In this document: piece by piece, positions 16,459 to 26,061 of the stretch
Layout of the letters: each line of letters opens with the position of its first letter
Numbering within the stretch: the first letter of the stretch is position 1
The notes under the pieces: generated by a model
Database searches by the model: none
Told to the model about the DNA's origin: nothing
The model's input: the letters and a program-made list of their open reading frames with translations, nothing else
DNA from: Pseudomonas sp. H3(2019)
Lineage (GTDB): Bacteria; Pseudomonadota; Gammaproteobacteria; Pseudomonadales; Pseudomonadaceae
DNA length: 64,000 bases
Direction of reading: 5' to 3'
Assembly: GCF_007713465.1 (NCBI RefSeq)
Contig: NZ_VMSG01000026.1
Span: 29,922 to 93,921, forward strand
Position numbers and translations under genes: made by a program

Positions 16459-18636
16459 ATGACTTCTAAAAATAATCCTGCCCCAGCGGTATCCGAACTG
16501 ACGCTCACCGCCGCCACGGATAAACCCTCAGTCCCGAAGCCATTGACCAGCTCGCGCCCGCTTGCGACCCAGCAGTACCTGTACTTTACCGAGACCAACA
16601 CCGATCGCATCCTCGACAACCTCGATGGCCTGCGCGATCTGGTGTTCCCCAAGCCGCCGCACCTGGAAGACGCCCACGAACTGCATCAGCAGGAATTCCC
16701 TTCGGTATGCCTGATCGGGCTGGGTCGCTGCGGTTCGAACATTGCGCTGGACGTCGCGGAGCTGGTGTACAACGCCCGCAAGTTCTACCTCAACGAGTTC
16801 AACAACGAAGACAAGCCCTATGCTGAAAAGGGCTACAGCCCTGCGCAATGGATTCGTAACAACCTCAAACTGGGTGTCGGCAAGGCCACCAAACCGGTGT
16901 TCCTGGTCGAGCCACTGGTGATGCTCGGCGACCTCGACAAAGACATTGCCGGACGTATCCGTTTCTCGCGCAAGGGCGAAAAAAGCGGCTTCCTGCGCGA
17001 CTACAGCAAAATGAAGATCATGGACCTCTCGGAAGTCCACGCCGGTGGCGCCGGTAACGCGCCGATCCTCGGCCAGTACCTGGCGAAGATCATCCTGAAC
17101 AAGGACACCCAGCGTTTCTCCAGCCCCGACTGGAAGATGATCCACTCGTACCTGATCGACAGCTGCGGCATCAAGGCCAACCAGTCGCGCCTGTATTTCT
17201 CAATCTTCAGCGCCGGCGGCGGTACCGGTTCGGGCATGGCCTCGGAGTTCGGGCTGGCCCAGCAACACTCGTACATGAACAAGACGTTCGACACCAAACC
17301 GGTGGACGAGCACGACAGCAAGAGCGGTCATTCCTTCGTTTTCGAACCGATCTTCACCAGCGGCATTTGCGTACTGCCGAACATTTCCGATCACCGCAGC
17401 GAAATGTCTGAAGCGCTGCACATCAACGCCGGCCGTCTGTTGTGCAAGTACCTGTCGGAAGAATGGGATTTCTCGTACAACTTCGCCAACGAAGACAGCA
17501 GCGAAGCCAGCGTCATGGGCCGCATCCGCCCATGGAACGCAATGATGCTGATCTCCAACGACATCATGCGTTACGCCGAAGAGAACGATGACGGCAATAT
17601 CCAGAACATTGATGTCAATGCCATGGAAAAGCACGCCAACCAGTACATCTCGCAGCAGATCTTCAACATTCTGACGGCCCAGGCAGTCACCACCGACTAC
17701 GACCAGAACTACTTCCGTAGGGCCGGTATCGATATCGGCGAAACCATTCGCCTGGACGCCAACGACCTGTTCATGAGTCTGGCCGGGCCAGTGGCGATTG
17801 CCTACGCCGAGTCGGTAGTACCAGAACAACCGGCACCGAGCAGCGACAAGTTCAAGGTGTTCGACAAAGAGCCGCAGCGCCTGAACATCGACGACCTGTT
17901 CTTCCGCTCCATCGACCTGCCGCACTTCAACAAAGTGACCCAGGCCATCGAAGGCATCAGCCTGTTGCCAATCGAGTCCAAGCGCTATCGTGCGTCGCTG
18001 GAGCAATACAAGAACTCGGGTTACGACGCTGCCGCGCTGCATGACCTGCACTTCTTCAAGAACTGCTCGTCGGTGGTGTCGATCGTGTCGCTGCCCAAGG
18101 ATTACAAGCTGTCCTACATGGACCTGAACCGGTTGAAGACCCACCTCAACAGCCTGTTCCCCAACACCACGCTCAAGCGTTATGCACTGGTGATCGGCGC
18201 CTCGGCCAACCTTTCGCTGACCACCCTGATCGCCAAGAGCCCGTGCCTGTCAGACGATTTCCTGACCTTGATCGTGGCGTTCATCAAGCGCTGCTTCGCC
18301 CGCAACCCGTACCGTTTCGACGAAACCCTGGACAACTCGATCCTCGACTTCATCATTCATGAAGACTTCGACGAGGCCAAAATCGACGAGCTGCTCAACG
18401 AGTTCGAAAACCCGGCGAAGATCCTCGACACCAACTGGTACGCGATCAAGCCGATGTACGAGAAGAAGTACCGCGAGCTAATCAACGACAAAGACAAGTT
18501 TGTCTCGATCAACGATATCCGCCTGTCGCGCGATTGCGTGAAAAAAGCCATCAAGTACCTGCGCGAGATCTACCGTCACCGCATCGGCAAGACCAAGGTC
18601 ATTTCGCTGAATAACCATACGGGCAAGACGGCCTGA
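16459..18636 (+). CDS. Tubulin/FtsZ-superfamily GTPase-like protein
   Basis: A 725-residue cytoplasmic protein of unknown role. The tubulin-type nucleotide-binding loops are recognisable: T1 as CLIGLGRCGSNIALDVAE (GLGRCGSN at 87-94), T3 as HAGGAGNAPILG (196-200), and the T4 signature GGGTGSG at 253-259 in FSAGGGTGSGMASEFG, followed by a T5-like VLPNISD. FtsZ is about 390 residues and TubZ about 480, so this protein has a large extra C-terminal half plus an 80-residue N-terminal extension. I think it falls in the Pfam group called Tubulin-like (Tubulin_2). It stands alone between rapA and a REP element, so context gives no partner. Codon use is like its neighbours, so there is no sign of recent transfer. 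It is not the division FtsZ, which sits in the dcw cluster. Confidence 0.8.
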   Translation: MTSKNNPAPAVSELTLTAATDKPSVPKPLTSSRPLATQQYLYFTETNTDRILDNLDGLRDLVFPKPPHLEDAHELHQQEFPSVCLIGLGRCGSNIALDVAELVYNARKFYLNEFNNEDKPYAEKGYSPAQWIRNNLKLGVGKATKPVFLVEPLVMLGDLDKDIAGRIRFSRKGEKSGFLRDYSKMKIMDLSEVHAGGAGNAPILGQYLAKIILNKDTQRFSSPDWKMIHSYLIDSCGIKANQSRLYFSIFSAGGGTGSGMASEFGLAQQHSYMNKTFDTKPVDEHDSKSGHSFVFEPIFTSGICVLPNISDHRSEMSEALHINAGRLLCKYLSEEWDFSYNFANEDSSEASVMGRIRPWNAMMLISNDIMRYAEENDDGNIQNIDVNAMEKHANQYISQQIFNILTAQAVTTDYDQNYFRRAGIDIGETIRLDANDLFMSLAGPVAIAYAESVVPEQPAPSSDKFKVFDKEPQRLNIDDLFFRSIDLPHFNKVTQAIEGISLLPIESKRYRASLEQYKNSGYDAAALHDLHFFKNCSSVVSIVSLPKDYKLSYMDLNRLKTHLNSLFPNTTLKRYALVIGASANLSLTTLIAKSPCLSDDFLTLIVAFIKRCFARNPYRFDETLDNSILDFIIHEDFDEAKIDELLNEFENPAKILDTNWYAIKPMYEKKYRELINDKDKFVSINDIRLSRDCVKKAIKYLREIYRHRIGKTKVISLNNHTGKTA

Positions 18637-18644
18637 TACCCTTC

Positions 18645-18756
18645 GATCGTTCCCACGCGCAGCAAAGGAATGCATCCCGTGACGCTCCGCGTCACATTCA
18701 GGAGCGGACGCAGAGCGACCGTTGCGGCGTTCCCACGCGGGAGCGTGGGAACGATC
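18645..18756. repeat. Composite REP element, GATCGTTCCCACGC family
   Basis: Begins GATCGTTCCCACGC and ends GAGCGTGGGAACGATC, with nested inverted repeats inside (TGACGCTCCGCGTCA; GCGGACGCAGAGC). Internal sequence is shared with the element at 6604. Confidence 0.85.
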
Positions 18757-18791
18757 ATCAGATTCAGACCTGCCAACATCCAGAAACAATT

Positions 18792-18811
18792 AAGCAGCCA
18801 TTCGGCTGCTT
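18792..18811. terminator. Terminator-like hairpin
   Basis: AAGCAGCC-ATTC-GGCTGCTT, a perfect 8-bp stem. The following sequence (ATTAAACTG) lacks a clear T run, so function is uncertain. It lies between the convergent tubulin-like and DUF2288 genes. Confidence 0.5.
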
Positions 18812-18947
18812 ATTAAACTGTTCCCGTTACGTTTACGTAACCTTCCCCTCCGCCTGCCTGTGGCATTTCTCTACGGCAACCTGCCATCACGCTACTCGGC
18901 TACACACTTTTACCCGAACGCCATCAGCACCAAATCGGTGCATAGCT

Positions 18948-19253
18948 TCAGGCCTGCGCCCTTTCCTGGATCAGAATCCACGGCGAAACGACCACGGCCC
19001 ACAACTCCGGGTCACGCTCGAAAAGATCCAGCGCCCGCGTTTCAGAGAGCTTGGCGAGTTTGTCGGCAGCCAGCCAGGCAGCCACTTTCTCGCCTTCGTC
19101 CAGGGCAACCGCCTCAGCGGCAGCGATCAAATCCAGGTCGGGATCGACCCACAATAGGGCACCCTTGGCGAAGAACGGTTCGAGTTCCTTCCAGGTAATA
19201 GATGCGGTTTCACCAAGCAGCTTGGCATAGAGGGTGCTAGGTTCTTGAGTCAT
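18948..19253 (-). CDS. DUF2288 family protein
   Basis: A 101-residue soluble acidic protein of unknown function. The sequence TLYAKLLGETASITWKELEP, then FAKGALLWVDPDLDLI and ERDPELWAVVVSPWILIQ, fits DUF2288 as I know it. The start is ATG 19253 (MTQEPSTLYAK); a ten-codon upstream extension is possible but lacks the family pattern. It stands alone, divergent from braC. Confidence 0.8.
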   Translation of the reverse strand: MTQEPSTLYAKLLGETASITWKELEPFFAKGALLWVDPDLDLIAAAEAVALDEGEKVAAWLAADKLAKLSETRALDLFERDPELWAVVVSPWILIQERAQA

Positions 19254-19600
19254 GGGCCCTGTCCGGAATTGAAATCGGCGCAATCATAACGTCGGCGCTC
19301 TGGCAGAAAAACCCGGATGCAATAGAGTCATTGATCGAGAACTGCAGGAAAGCAAGGATAGCCGCTGAATCGGGTTACTACGCAGCCAAAATCCCGCCGC
19401 AATTCTGTCTTTTTCTTTCAAAAATGCGACACCCTCAGGTTTTGCCCCTGAGCGCCAGCTTTCCAAGCGAACAACCGGCGCTCTACACTGTACCGGTACA
19501 GTTGCCGGGGGCATTTCCGGGGGATATCCAAGATATCGATCCGGTTCTGTGGCTCAGGCTGCCAGGACTATAAAAAATACAACAGTAAGAGTGGAGCACT
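19254..19600. other. Promoter region between DUF2288 gene and braC
   Basis: About 350 bp with no supported gene. It holds a 16-bp perfect palindrome (19487-19502) and an AT-rich stretch CTATAAAAAATAC just before the braC ribosome site region. Confidence 0.4.
19487..19502. promoter_or_regulatory. Perfect palindrome ACTGTACCGGTACAGT
   Basis: A 16-bp perfect dyad about 100 bp before the braC ATG, of a size that could be a dimeric repressor operator. The cognate protein is unknown; Lrp sites are usually more AT-rich. Confidence 0.5.
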
Positions 19601-20728
19601 ATGAATAAGGCTACTAAGCAGATTTCCAAACTGTTTGCCGCTATGGTTCTGGCCGGGGTTGCCAGCCATTCGTTCGCAGCTGACACCATCAAGATCGGCA
19701 TCGCCGGCCCTAAAACCGGTCCAGTGACCCAGTACGGTGACATGCAGTTCATCGGCGCTAAAATGGCCATCGAGCAGATCAACGCCAAGGGCGGTGTCAA
19801 CGGCAAGATGCTCGAAGCCAAGGAATACGATGACGCCTGCGACCCTAAACAGGCCGTTGCCGTTGCCAACAAAGTGGTCAACGACGGCGTCAAGTTCGTG
19901 GTCGGTCACCTCTGCTCCAGCTCCACTCAGCCAGCGTCCGATATCTATGAAGACGAAGGCGTGATCATGATCACCCCGGCCGCCACCAGCCCGGACATCA
20001 CCAACCGTGGCTACAAAATGGTGTTCCGCACCATCGGCCTGGACAGCGCCCAGGGTCCTGCCGCCGGTAACTACATCGCCGATCACGTAAAGCCGAAAAT
20101 CGTTGCCGTTCTGCACGACAAACAGCAATACGGTGAAGGCATCGCCACCGCCGTGAAGAAAACCCTCGAAGGCAAAGGCGTCAAGGTTGCCGTGTTCGAA
20201 GGCCTGAACGCCGGCGACAAGGACTTCTCCTCGATCATCCAGAAACTCAAGCAAGCCAACGTCGACTTCGTCTACTACGGCGGCTACCACCCGGAGCTTG
20301 GCCTGATCCTGCGTCAGGCCAAGGAAAAAGGCCTGAACGCCAAGTTCATGGGGCCAGAAGGCGTCGGCAACGAATCCATCTCGCAGATCGCCCAGGACGC
20401 TTCCGAAGGCCTGTTGGTGACCCTGCCGAAATCTTTCGACCAGGACCCGGCCAACAAGGCACTGGTTGAAGCATTCGCTGCCAAGAAGCAGGACCCGACC
20501 GGTCCGTTCGTGTTCCCGGCCTACTCGGCTGTTGAAGTCATCGCCGGCGGCATCACTGCTGCCAAAAGCGAAGACACTGCCAAAGTGGCTGCAGCCATCC
20601 ACGCAGGTACTTTCAAAACCCCTACTGGCGACCTGAGCTACGACGCCAAGGGCGACCTGAAAGACTTCAAGTTCGTGGTTTACCAGTGGCACTTTGGCAA
20701 ACCTAAAACCGAAGTTTCGCCTCAGTAA
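19601..20728 (+). CDS. braC: Branched-chain amino-acid ABC transporter, periplasmic binding protein
   Basis: Periplasmic Leu/Ile/Val/Thr/Ala-binding protein of the LIV-I type system. It has 375 residues with a Sec signal peptide (basic MNKATKQISK, hydrophobic core, cleavage near SHSFAAD). The mature part begins TIKIGIAGPKTGPVTQYG, typical of LivJ/BraC, and contains the conserved disulfide pair (DDACDPKQA and GHLCSSS). It is the first gene of braCDEFG and is followed by a hairpin before braD, so the binding protein is probably made in excess. Confidence 0.96.
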   Translation: MNKATKQISKLFAAMVLAGVASHSFAADTIKIGIAGPKTGPVTQYGDMQFIGAKMAIEQINAKGGVNGKMLEAKEYDDACDPKQAVAVANKVVNDGVKFVVGHLCSSSTQPASDIYEDEGVIMITPAATSPDITNRGYKMVFRTIGLDSAQGPAAGNYIADHVKPKIVAVLHDKQQYGEGIATAVKKTLEGKGVKVAVFEGLNAGDKDFSSIIQKLKQANVDFVYYGGYHPELGLILRQAKEKGLNAKFMGPEGVGNESISQIAQDASEGLLVTLPKSFDQDPANKALVEAFAAKKQDPTGPFVFPAYSAVEVIAGGITAAKSEDTAKVAAAIHAGTFKTPTGDLSYDAKGDLKDFKFVVYQWHFGKPKTEVSPQ

Positions 20729-20750
20729 GGCGCTGCCTGACTGACTGCCA

Positions 20751-20780
20751 ATAAAGCCCACGGCGTGCCGTGGGCTTTAT
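20751..20780 (+). terminator. Attenuating hairpin between braC and braD
   Basis: Perfect 13-bp stem ATAAAGCCCACGG / CCGTGGGCTTTAT with loop CGTG, then TTTA. It is terminator-like but with a short T run, so partial read-through into braD is plausible. Confidence 0.8.
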
Positions 20781-20959
20781 TTTACGAGGTAATGGGCCGT
20801 GCCTCCGTGATCCGGAAGCCTCCCCACCTGAAAATCTCAAAACCGTCATCAGCGGTTCGCTGGCAAACCTCACGTTCGAAGTGGATGCAGATCCATGGGG
20901 CCTGAGCGGGAAAATGACTCCACCAGTGAAATGCGTATCAGGTTTTTAGGAGCGCAGTA

Positions 20960-21879
<920 letters not shown>

Positions 21880-21883
<4 letters not shown>

Positions 21884-23136
21884 TCAGGAATCTTAAACAG
21901 GCGCTCTTCAGCGCGCTATTGGTCTGGGCTGTGGCGTATCCGGTACTCGGCCTGAAACTGTCCATCGCCGGCATCAACCTTGAAGTACAGGGTGCCACGA
22001 CCTCCACGCTGCTGATCATCGCCGCCTGCTCGGTGTTGATGTTCCTGCGCGTGCTGTTCGATCGCGAATACACCGCGGCCATGCGCTCCGTGCCCAAAGG
22101 TAAATTGATCCCGGCCAGTGCGAGCAATTTCCTGACCCTGCCCAGTACCCAGCGCTGGGTCATCATGGGATTGATCGTCATCGCTCTGGTCTGGCCGTTC
22201 TTCGGTTCGCGCGGTGCGGTGGATATCGCCACGTTGATTCTGATCTATGTGCTGCTCGGTCTGGGCCTGAACATCGTGGTCGGTCTGGCGGGGCTGCTCG
22301 ACCTGGGCTACGTCGGTTTCTACGCCGTGGGCGCCTACAGCTATGCGCTGCTGTCGCACTACTACGGCCTGAGCTTCTGGATCTGCCTGCCCATCGCCGG
22401 CTTGATGGCGGCAACCTTCGGCTTCTTGCTGGGCTTCCCGGTGCTGCGTCTGCGCGGTGACTATCTGGCGATCGTGACCCTGGGCTTCGGTGAGATCATC
22501 CGTCTGTTCCTGCGGAACCTGACAGGCCTCACGGGCGGACCGAACGGCATCAGCAACATTCCCAAACCGACGCTGTTCGGCCTGAGCTTCGAGAGAACGG
22601 CCGCTGAAGGCATGCAGACCTTCCACGAGTTCTTCGGCCTGACGTACAACCCGGTCAGCAAAGTGGTTTTCCTCTACCTGGTGGCGCTGTTGCTGGCACT
22701 GTTCGCGCTGTTCGTGATCAACCGTCTGCTGCGCATGCCGATCGGCCGTGCCTGGGAAGCGCTGCGTGAAGACGAAATCGCCTGCCGGGCCCTGGGCCTG
22801 AACCCGACCGTGATCAAGCTGTCGGCCTTCACCCTGGGTGCCTGCTTCGCCGGTTTTGCCGGTAGCTTCTTCGCCGCGCGCCAGGGTCTGGTCACGCCGG
22901 AGTCGTTCACCTTCATCGAGTCGGCCACCATCCTCGCCATCGTGGTGCTGGGCGGCATGGGCTCGCAACTCGGCGTGGTCCTCGCGGCTGTCGTGATGAT
23001 CCTGTTGCCCGAGCTGATGCGTGACTTCAGCGAATACCGCATGTTGATGTTCGGCGCCTTGATGGTGCTGATGATGATCTGGCGTCCTCAAGGTCTGCTG
23101 CCCATGCAACGTCCTCACATGGAGCTGCGCAAATGA
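21880..23136 (+). CDS. braE: Branched-chain amino-acid ABC transporter permease BraE (LivM type)
   Basis: Second permease of the LIV system, 418 residues. It has the N-terminal extension found in LivM proteins of gammaproteobacteria (about residues 1-90), then the core membrane domain with LIYVLLGLGLNIVVGLAGLL and the loop GRAWEALREDEIACRALGLN, which contacts the ATPases. It overlaps both neighbours by four bases, indicating coupled translation. Confidence 0.95.
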
Positions 23137-23900
23137 GCAGAGAGATCCTGAAAGTAGAAGGCCTGAGCATGCGCTTTGGCGGCTTGCTGGCGGTCAATAG
23201 CGTTGCCCTGAGCGTGAAAGAGAAACAGGTGGTGTCGATGATCGGCCCTAACGGCGCCGGCAAGACCACCGTGTTCAACTGCCTGACCGGTTTCTACAAG
23301 CCCACTGCTGGCACTATCCAGCTCAACGGTGAAGCGATCGAAGGCCTGCCCGGTCACAAGATCGCCGGTAAAGGCGTGGTGCGCACGTTCCAGAACGTGC
23401 GGTTGTTCAAGGAAATGACCGCCGTGGAAAACCTGCTGATTGCTCAGCACCGGCACCTGAATACCAACTTCCTGGCCGGTCTGTTCAAGACGCCGGCGTT
23501 TCGCCGCAGCGAACGCGAGGCCATGGAATACGCCGAGTTCTGGCTCGACAAGGTCAACCTCAAGGAGTTTGCCAACCGTCCGGCCGGCACCCTGGCCTAC
23601 GGTCAGCAGCGCCGCCTGGAAATCGCCCGTTGCATGATGACCCGTCCAAGCATCCTGATGCTCGACGAACCGGCCGCCGGCCTCAACCCGCGGGAAACCG
23701 ACGACCTCAAGGCGCTGATCGGCACCCTGCGTGAAGAGCATAACGTCACCGTGCTATTGATCGAACACGACATGAAACTGGTCATGAGCATCTCCGACCA
23801 CATTTTCGTGATCAACCAGGGCACACCTCTGGCCAACGGCACGCCGGAACAGATCCGCGACAATCCTGAAGTGATCAAAGCCTACCTGGGGGAAGCGTAA
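23133..23900 (+). CDS. braF: Branched-chain amino-acid ABC transporter ATPase BraF (LivG type)
   Basis: Cytoplasmic ABC ATPase of 255 residues. Walker A is GPNGAGKTT, and Walker B is ILMLDEPAAGLNPRE followed by the H-loop IEHDMKLVM. The signature motif is the LivG-type AYGQQRRLEIAR. The C-terminal NGTPEQIRDNPEVIKAYLGEA is characteristic of LivG. It ends directly against the braG ATG. Confidence 0.96.
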   Translation: MSREILKVEGLSMRFGGLLAVNSVALSVKEKQVVSMIGPNGAGKTTVFNCLTGFYKPTAGTIQLNGEAIEGLPGHKIAGKGVVRTFQNVRLFKEMTAVENLLIAQHRHLNTNFLAGLFKTPAFRRSEREAMEYAEFWLDKVNLKEFANRPAGTLAYGQQRRLEIARCMMTRPSILMLDEPAAGLNPRETDDLKALIGTLREEHNVTVLLIEHDMKLVMSISDHIFVINQGTPLANGTPEQIRDNPEVIKAYLGEA

Positions 23901-24602
23901 ATGCTGCAGTTCGAAAACGTTTCCACCTTCTACGGCAAGATCCAGGCCCTGCACAGCGTCAACGTCGAAGTCCGTCAGGGCGAGATCGTCACGCTGATCG
24001 GGGCCAACGGCGCCGGCAAATCCACCCTGCTGATGACCCTGTGCGGTTCGCCGCAAGCCCATAGCGGCAGCATTCGCTACATGGGCGAAGAACTGGTCGG
24101 CCAGGACTCCGCGCGAATCATGCGTAAAAGCATCGCCGTGGTCCCGGAAGGTCGTCGGGTGTTTGCCCGTCTGACCGTGGAAGAAAACCTCGCCATGGGC
24201 GGTTTCTTCACCGAGAAGGGCGATTACCAGGAGCAAATGGACAAGGTCCTGGGGTTGTTCCCGCGACTCAAGGAACGCTTCAACCAGCGCGGCGGCACCA
24301 TGTCGGGTGGCGAGCAGCAGATGCTTGCCATCGGCCGGGCGCTGATGAGCAAACCCAAGCTGCTGCTGCTCGACGAGCCGTCGCTGGGGTTGGCGCCGAT
24401 CATCATCCAGCAGATCTTCGACATCATCGAACAGCTGCGCAAGGATGGTGTGACGGTGTTTCTGGTTGAACAGAATGCTAACCAGGCGTTGAAGGTTGCC
24501 GACCGTGCCTATGTGCTGGAAAACGGCCGGGTGGTGATGCAAGGCACCGGTGCAGCCCTGCTGAGCGACCCTAAAGTGCGCGACGCCTACCTGGGCGGCT
24601 AA
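23901..24602 (+). CDS. braG: Branched-chain amino-acid ABC transporter ATPase BraG (LivF type)
   Basis: Second ATPase of the transporter, 233 residues. Walker A is GANGAGKST, the signature is TMSGGEQQMLAIGRAL, and Walker B is LLLLDEPSLGLAP with the H-loop variant VEQNANQAL (Gln-Asn in place of His-Asp) typical of LivF. It starts immediately after the braF stop and ends the operon before a strong terminator. Confidence 0.96.
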   Translation: MLQFENVSTFYGKIQALHSVNVEVRQGEIVTLIGANGAGKSTLLMTLCGSPQAHSGSIRYMGEELVGQDSARIMRKSIAVVPEGRRVFARLTVEENLAMGGFFTEKGDYQEQMDKVLGLFPRLKERFNQRGGTMSGGEQQMLAIGRALMSKPKLLLLDEPSLGLAPIIIQQIFDIIEQLRKDGVTVFLVEQNANQALKVADRAYVLENGRVVMQGTGAALLSDPKVRDAYLGG

Positions 24603-24615
24603 GCACTGCTGCAAC

Positions 24616-24643
24616 AAAAAACGGCCTGCGGGCCGTTTTTTTT
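24616..24643 (+). terminator. Terminator of the bra operon
   Basis: AAACGGCC-TGCG-GGCCGTTT stem followed by a run of T residues (24636-24643). Confidence 0.93.
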
Positions 24644-24647
24644 GCCT

Positions 24648-24717
24648 TGTAGGAGCACGGCTTACCGGCGATGGTGCCTGGAAGAACGCCATTGCCGGCA
24701 AGCCGTGCTCCTACAGG
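24648..24717. repeat. Inverted pair of REP sequences (TGTAGGAGC family)
   Basis: Left arm TGTAGGAGCACGGCTTACCG and a right arm ending GCCGTGCTCCTACA face each other about 20 bases apart. This is the second REP family of the window, also at 48250, 56000 and 62506. Confidence 0.88.
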
Positions 24718-24836
24718 ATTGTGTCGTGTACAAAAGTTTTTTTACACGCGCTGTAACGAACCGCAGTGACCTTTCTCTAGAGGGGTAAGCAAGCACCAAC
24801 GCTTACTTGAACCCACCCCTTGTTTGGAGAAACACC

Positions 24837-25145
24837 ATGACTGCTACTACTCGCACCCTGTCCGCCGCCGCCCTCGCCCTGGCCCTGGGTTCCGCTTTGA
24901 GCATCGCAGCTCTGCCGACCACTGCCCACGCCGCAGCCACTGACATGGAAAAATGCTTTGGCGTCGCCATGAAAGGCAAGAACGATTGCGCCGCAGGTGC
25001 AGGCACTACCTGCGCGGGCACCTCGAAAGTCGACTACGAGAGCAACCACTTCAAACTGGTACCAAAAGGCACTTGCGAGAAGACTGCCAGCCCGACCTCA
25101 CCAACCGGCTTCGGTCAAATGGCCGCCTACAAAGCCAAGTCGTAA
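24837..25145 (+). CDS. bufA: DUF2282 bufferin precursor peptide
   Basis: A 102-residue secreted precursor. The Sec signal peptide runs to about THAAA (residue 34). The mature part contains four Cys in the DUF2282 pattern: MEKCFGVAMKGKNDCAAG, TTCAGTSKVDYESN and VPKGTCEK. Bufferins are recently described RiPPs in which a DUF692 enzyme with a DUF2063 partner oxidises core Cys residues; in Caulobacter they bind copper and reduce its toxicity. The start at ATG 24837 has a TTGGAG ribosome site. A TGTAAC motif about 80 bp upstream resembles ECF-type -35 elements, but no matching -10 is clear. Role in metal buffering is inference from the family. Confidence 0.85.
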   Translation: MTATTRTLSAAALALALGSALSIAALPTTAHAAATDMEKCFGVAMKGKNDCAAGAGTTCAGTSKVDYESNHFKLVPKGTCEKTASPTSPTGFGQMAAYKAKS

Positions 25146-25167
25146 TCCCTCCTCTGCCTGAGTGTTG

Positions 25168-26061
25168 ATGATGACCACTTCAGCGCTGCACACCGTACAT
25201 TCTCACACTCAGGCATTGGCGTCCGAGCTCCCGCCCCGCGCGGGGCTGGGGCTCAAGACCGAGCACTTTGGCGCAGTACTCGGTACTCGCCCGGACATCG
25301 GTTTCTTCGAAGTCCACGCCGAAAACTACATGGTGGCCGGCGGCCCGTTTCATCATTACCTGGGTTTGATCCGCGAGCAGTATCCGCTGTCGCTGCATGG
25401 CGTCGGTCTATCGATCGGCGGCGAAGGTCCGCTGAACGTCGAGCACCTTGCCCGGCTCGCCCATCTGATCGAACGCTATCAACCCCAATCCTTTTCCGAA
25501 CACCTGGCCTGGTCGAGCCACGGCCCGGTGTTTCTCAATGACCTGCTTCCATTGGCCTATGACCCATCGACACTGCAGCGTGTCTGCGAGCATATCGACC
25601 AGGTCCAGCAGCATCTGAAACGCCCCATGCTGCTGGAAAACCCGGCGACTTACTTGCAGTTCCAGCGCTCCGGCATGGAAGAAGCCTGTTTCATCTCTGA
25701 AGTCATCCGCCGCACCGGCTGCGGTTTGCTGCTGGATGTGAACAACGTCTACGTCTCCTGCATCAATCATCAGCGCGATCCATTAGCCTACCTCGACGCT
25801 CTGCCACTGCACGCCGTGGGCGAGATCCATCTGGCCGGATTTGCCGAAGACACCGATAGCCTCGGCGATCGCCTGCTGATCGACGATCACGGCGCCCCCA
25901 TCGATAACGCCGTGTGGGCGCTGTACACACATGTTCTTGAGCGCGTCGGGCCGGTGGCCACGCTGATTGAGCGCGACAATCAGGTACCCGCATTTTCCGT
26001 GCTGCACGCCGAGGCCCGTCAGGCCGATGAACTGCTGGGTTACACCGGGGTTCGCCGATGA
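25168..26061 (+). CDS. bufB: DUF692 multinuclear-iron oxidase, bufferin-modifying (MbnB-like)
   Basis: TIM-barrel enzyme of 297 residues, same family as methanobactin synthase MbnB. Conserved metal-site residues are visible: HAENYM (Glu), YPLSLHGVGLSIGG (His), FSEHLAW (His), MLLENPATY (Glu), LLLDVNNVYVS (Asp/Asn), GEIHLAGF (His) and LIERDN (Glu). It follows bufA by about 20 bp and overlaps bufC by four bases. The start could be ATG 25168 or 25171; GTG/TTG codons just upstream are also in frame. Predicted to convert Cys in BufA to thiooxazole-type groups, by analogy. Confidence 0.88.
   Translation: MMTTSALHTVHSHTQALASELPPRAGLGLKTEHFGAVLGTRPDIGFFEVHAENYMVAGGPFHHYLGLIREQYPLSLHGVGLSIGGEGPLNVEHLARLAHLIERYQPQSFSEHLAWSSHGPVFLNDLLPLAYDPSTLQRVCEHIDQVQQHLKRPMLLENPATYLQFQRSGMEEACFISEVIRRTGCGLLLDVNNVYVSCINHQRDPLAYLDALPLHAVGEIHLAGFAEDTDSLGDRLLIDDHGAPIDNAVWALYTHVLERVGPVATLIERDNQVPAFSVLHAEARQADELLGYTGVRR

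Noticed and set aside
19568..20761. 397-codon minus-strand open frame opposite braC
   Set aside because: Gly/Val/Asp-rich shadow typical of GC-rich reverse frames; braC has a clean signal peptide and family motifs.
21916..23118. 400-codon minus-strand open frame opposite braE
   Set aside because: His/Gln-rich low-complexity shadow; braE has membrane segments and the EAA loop.
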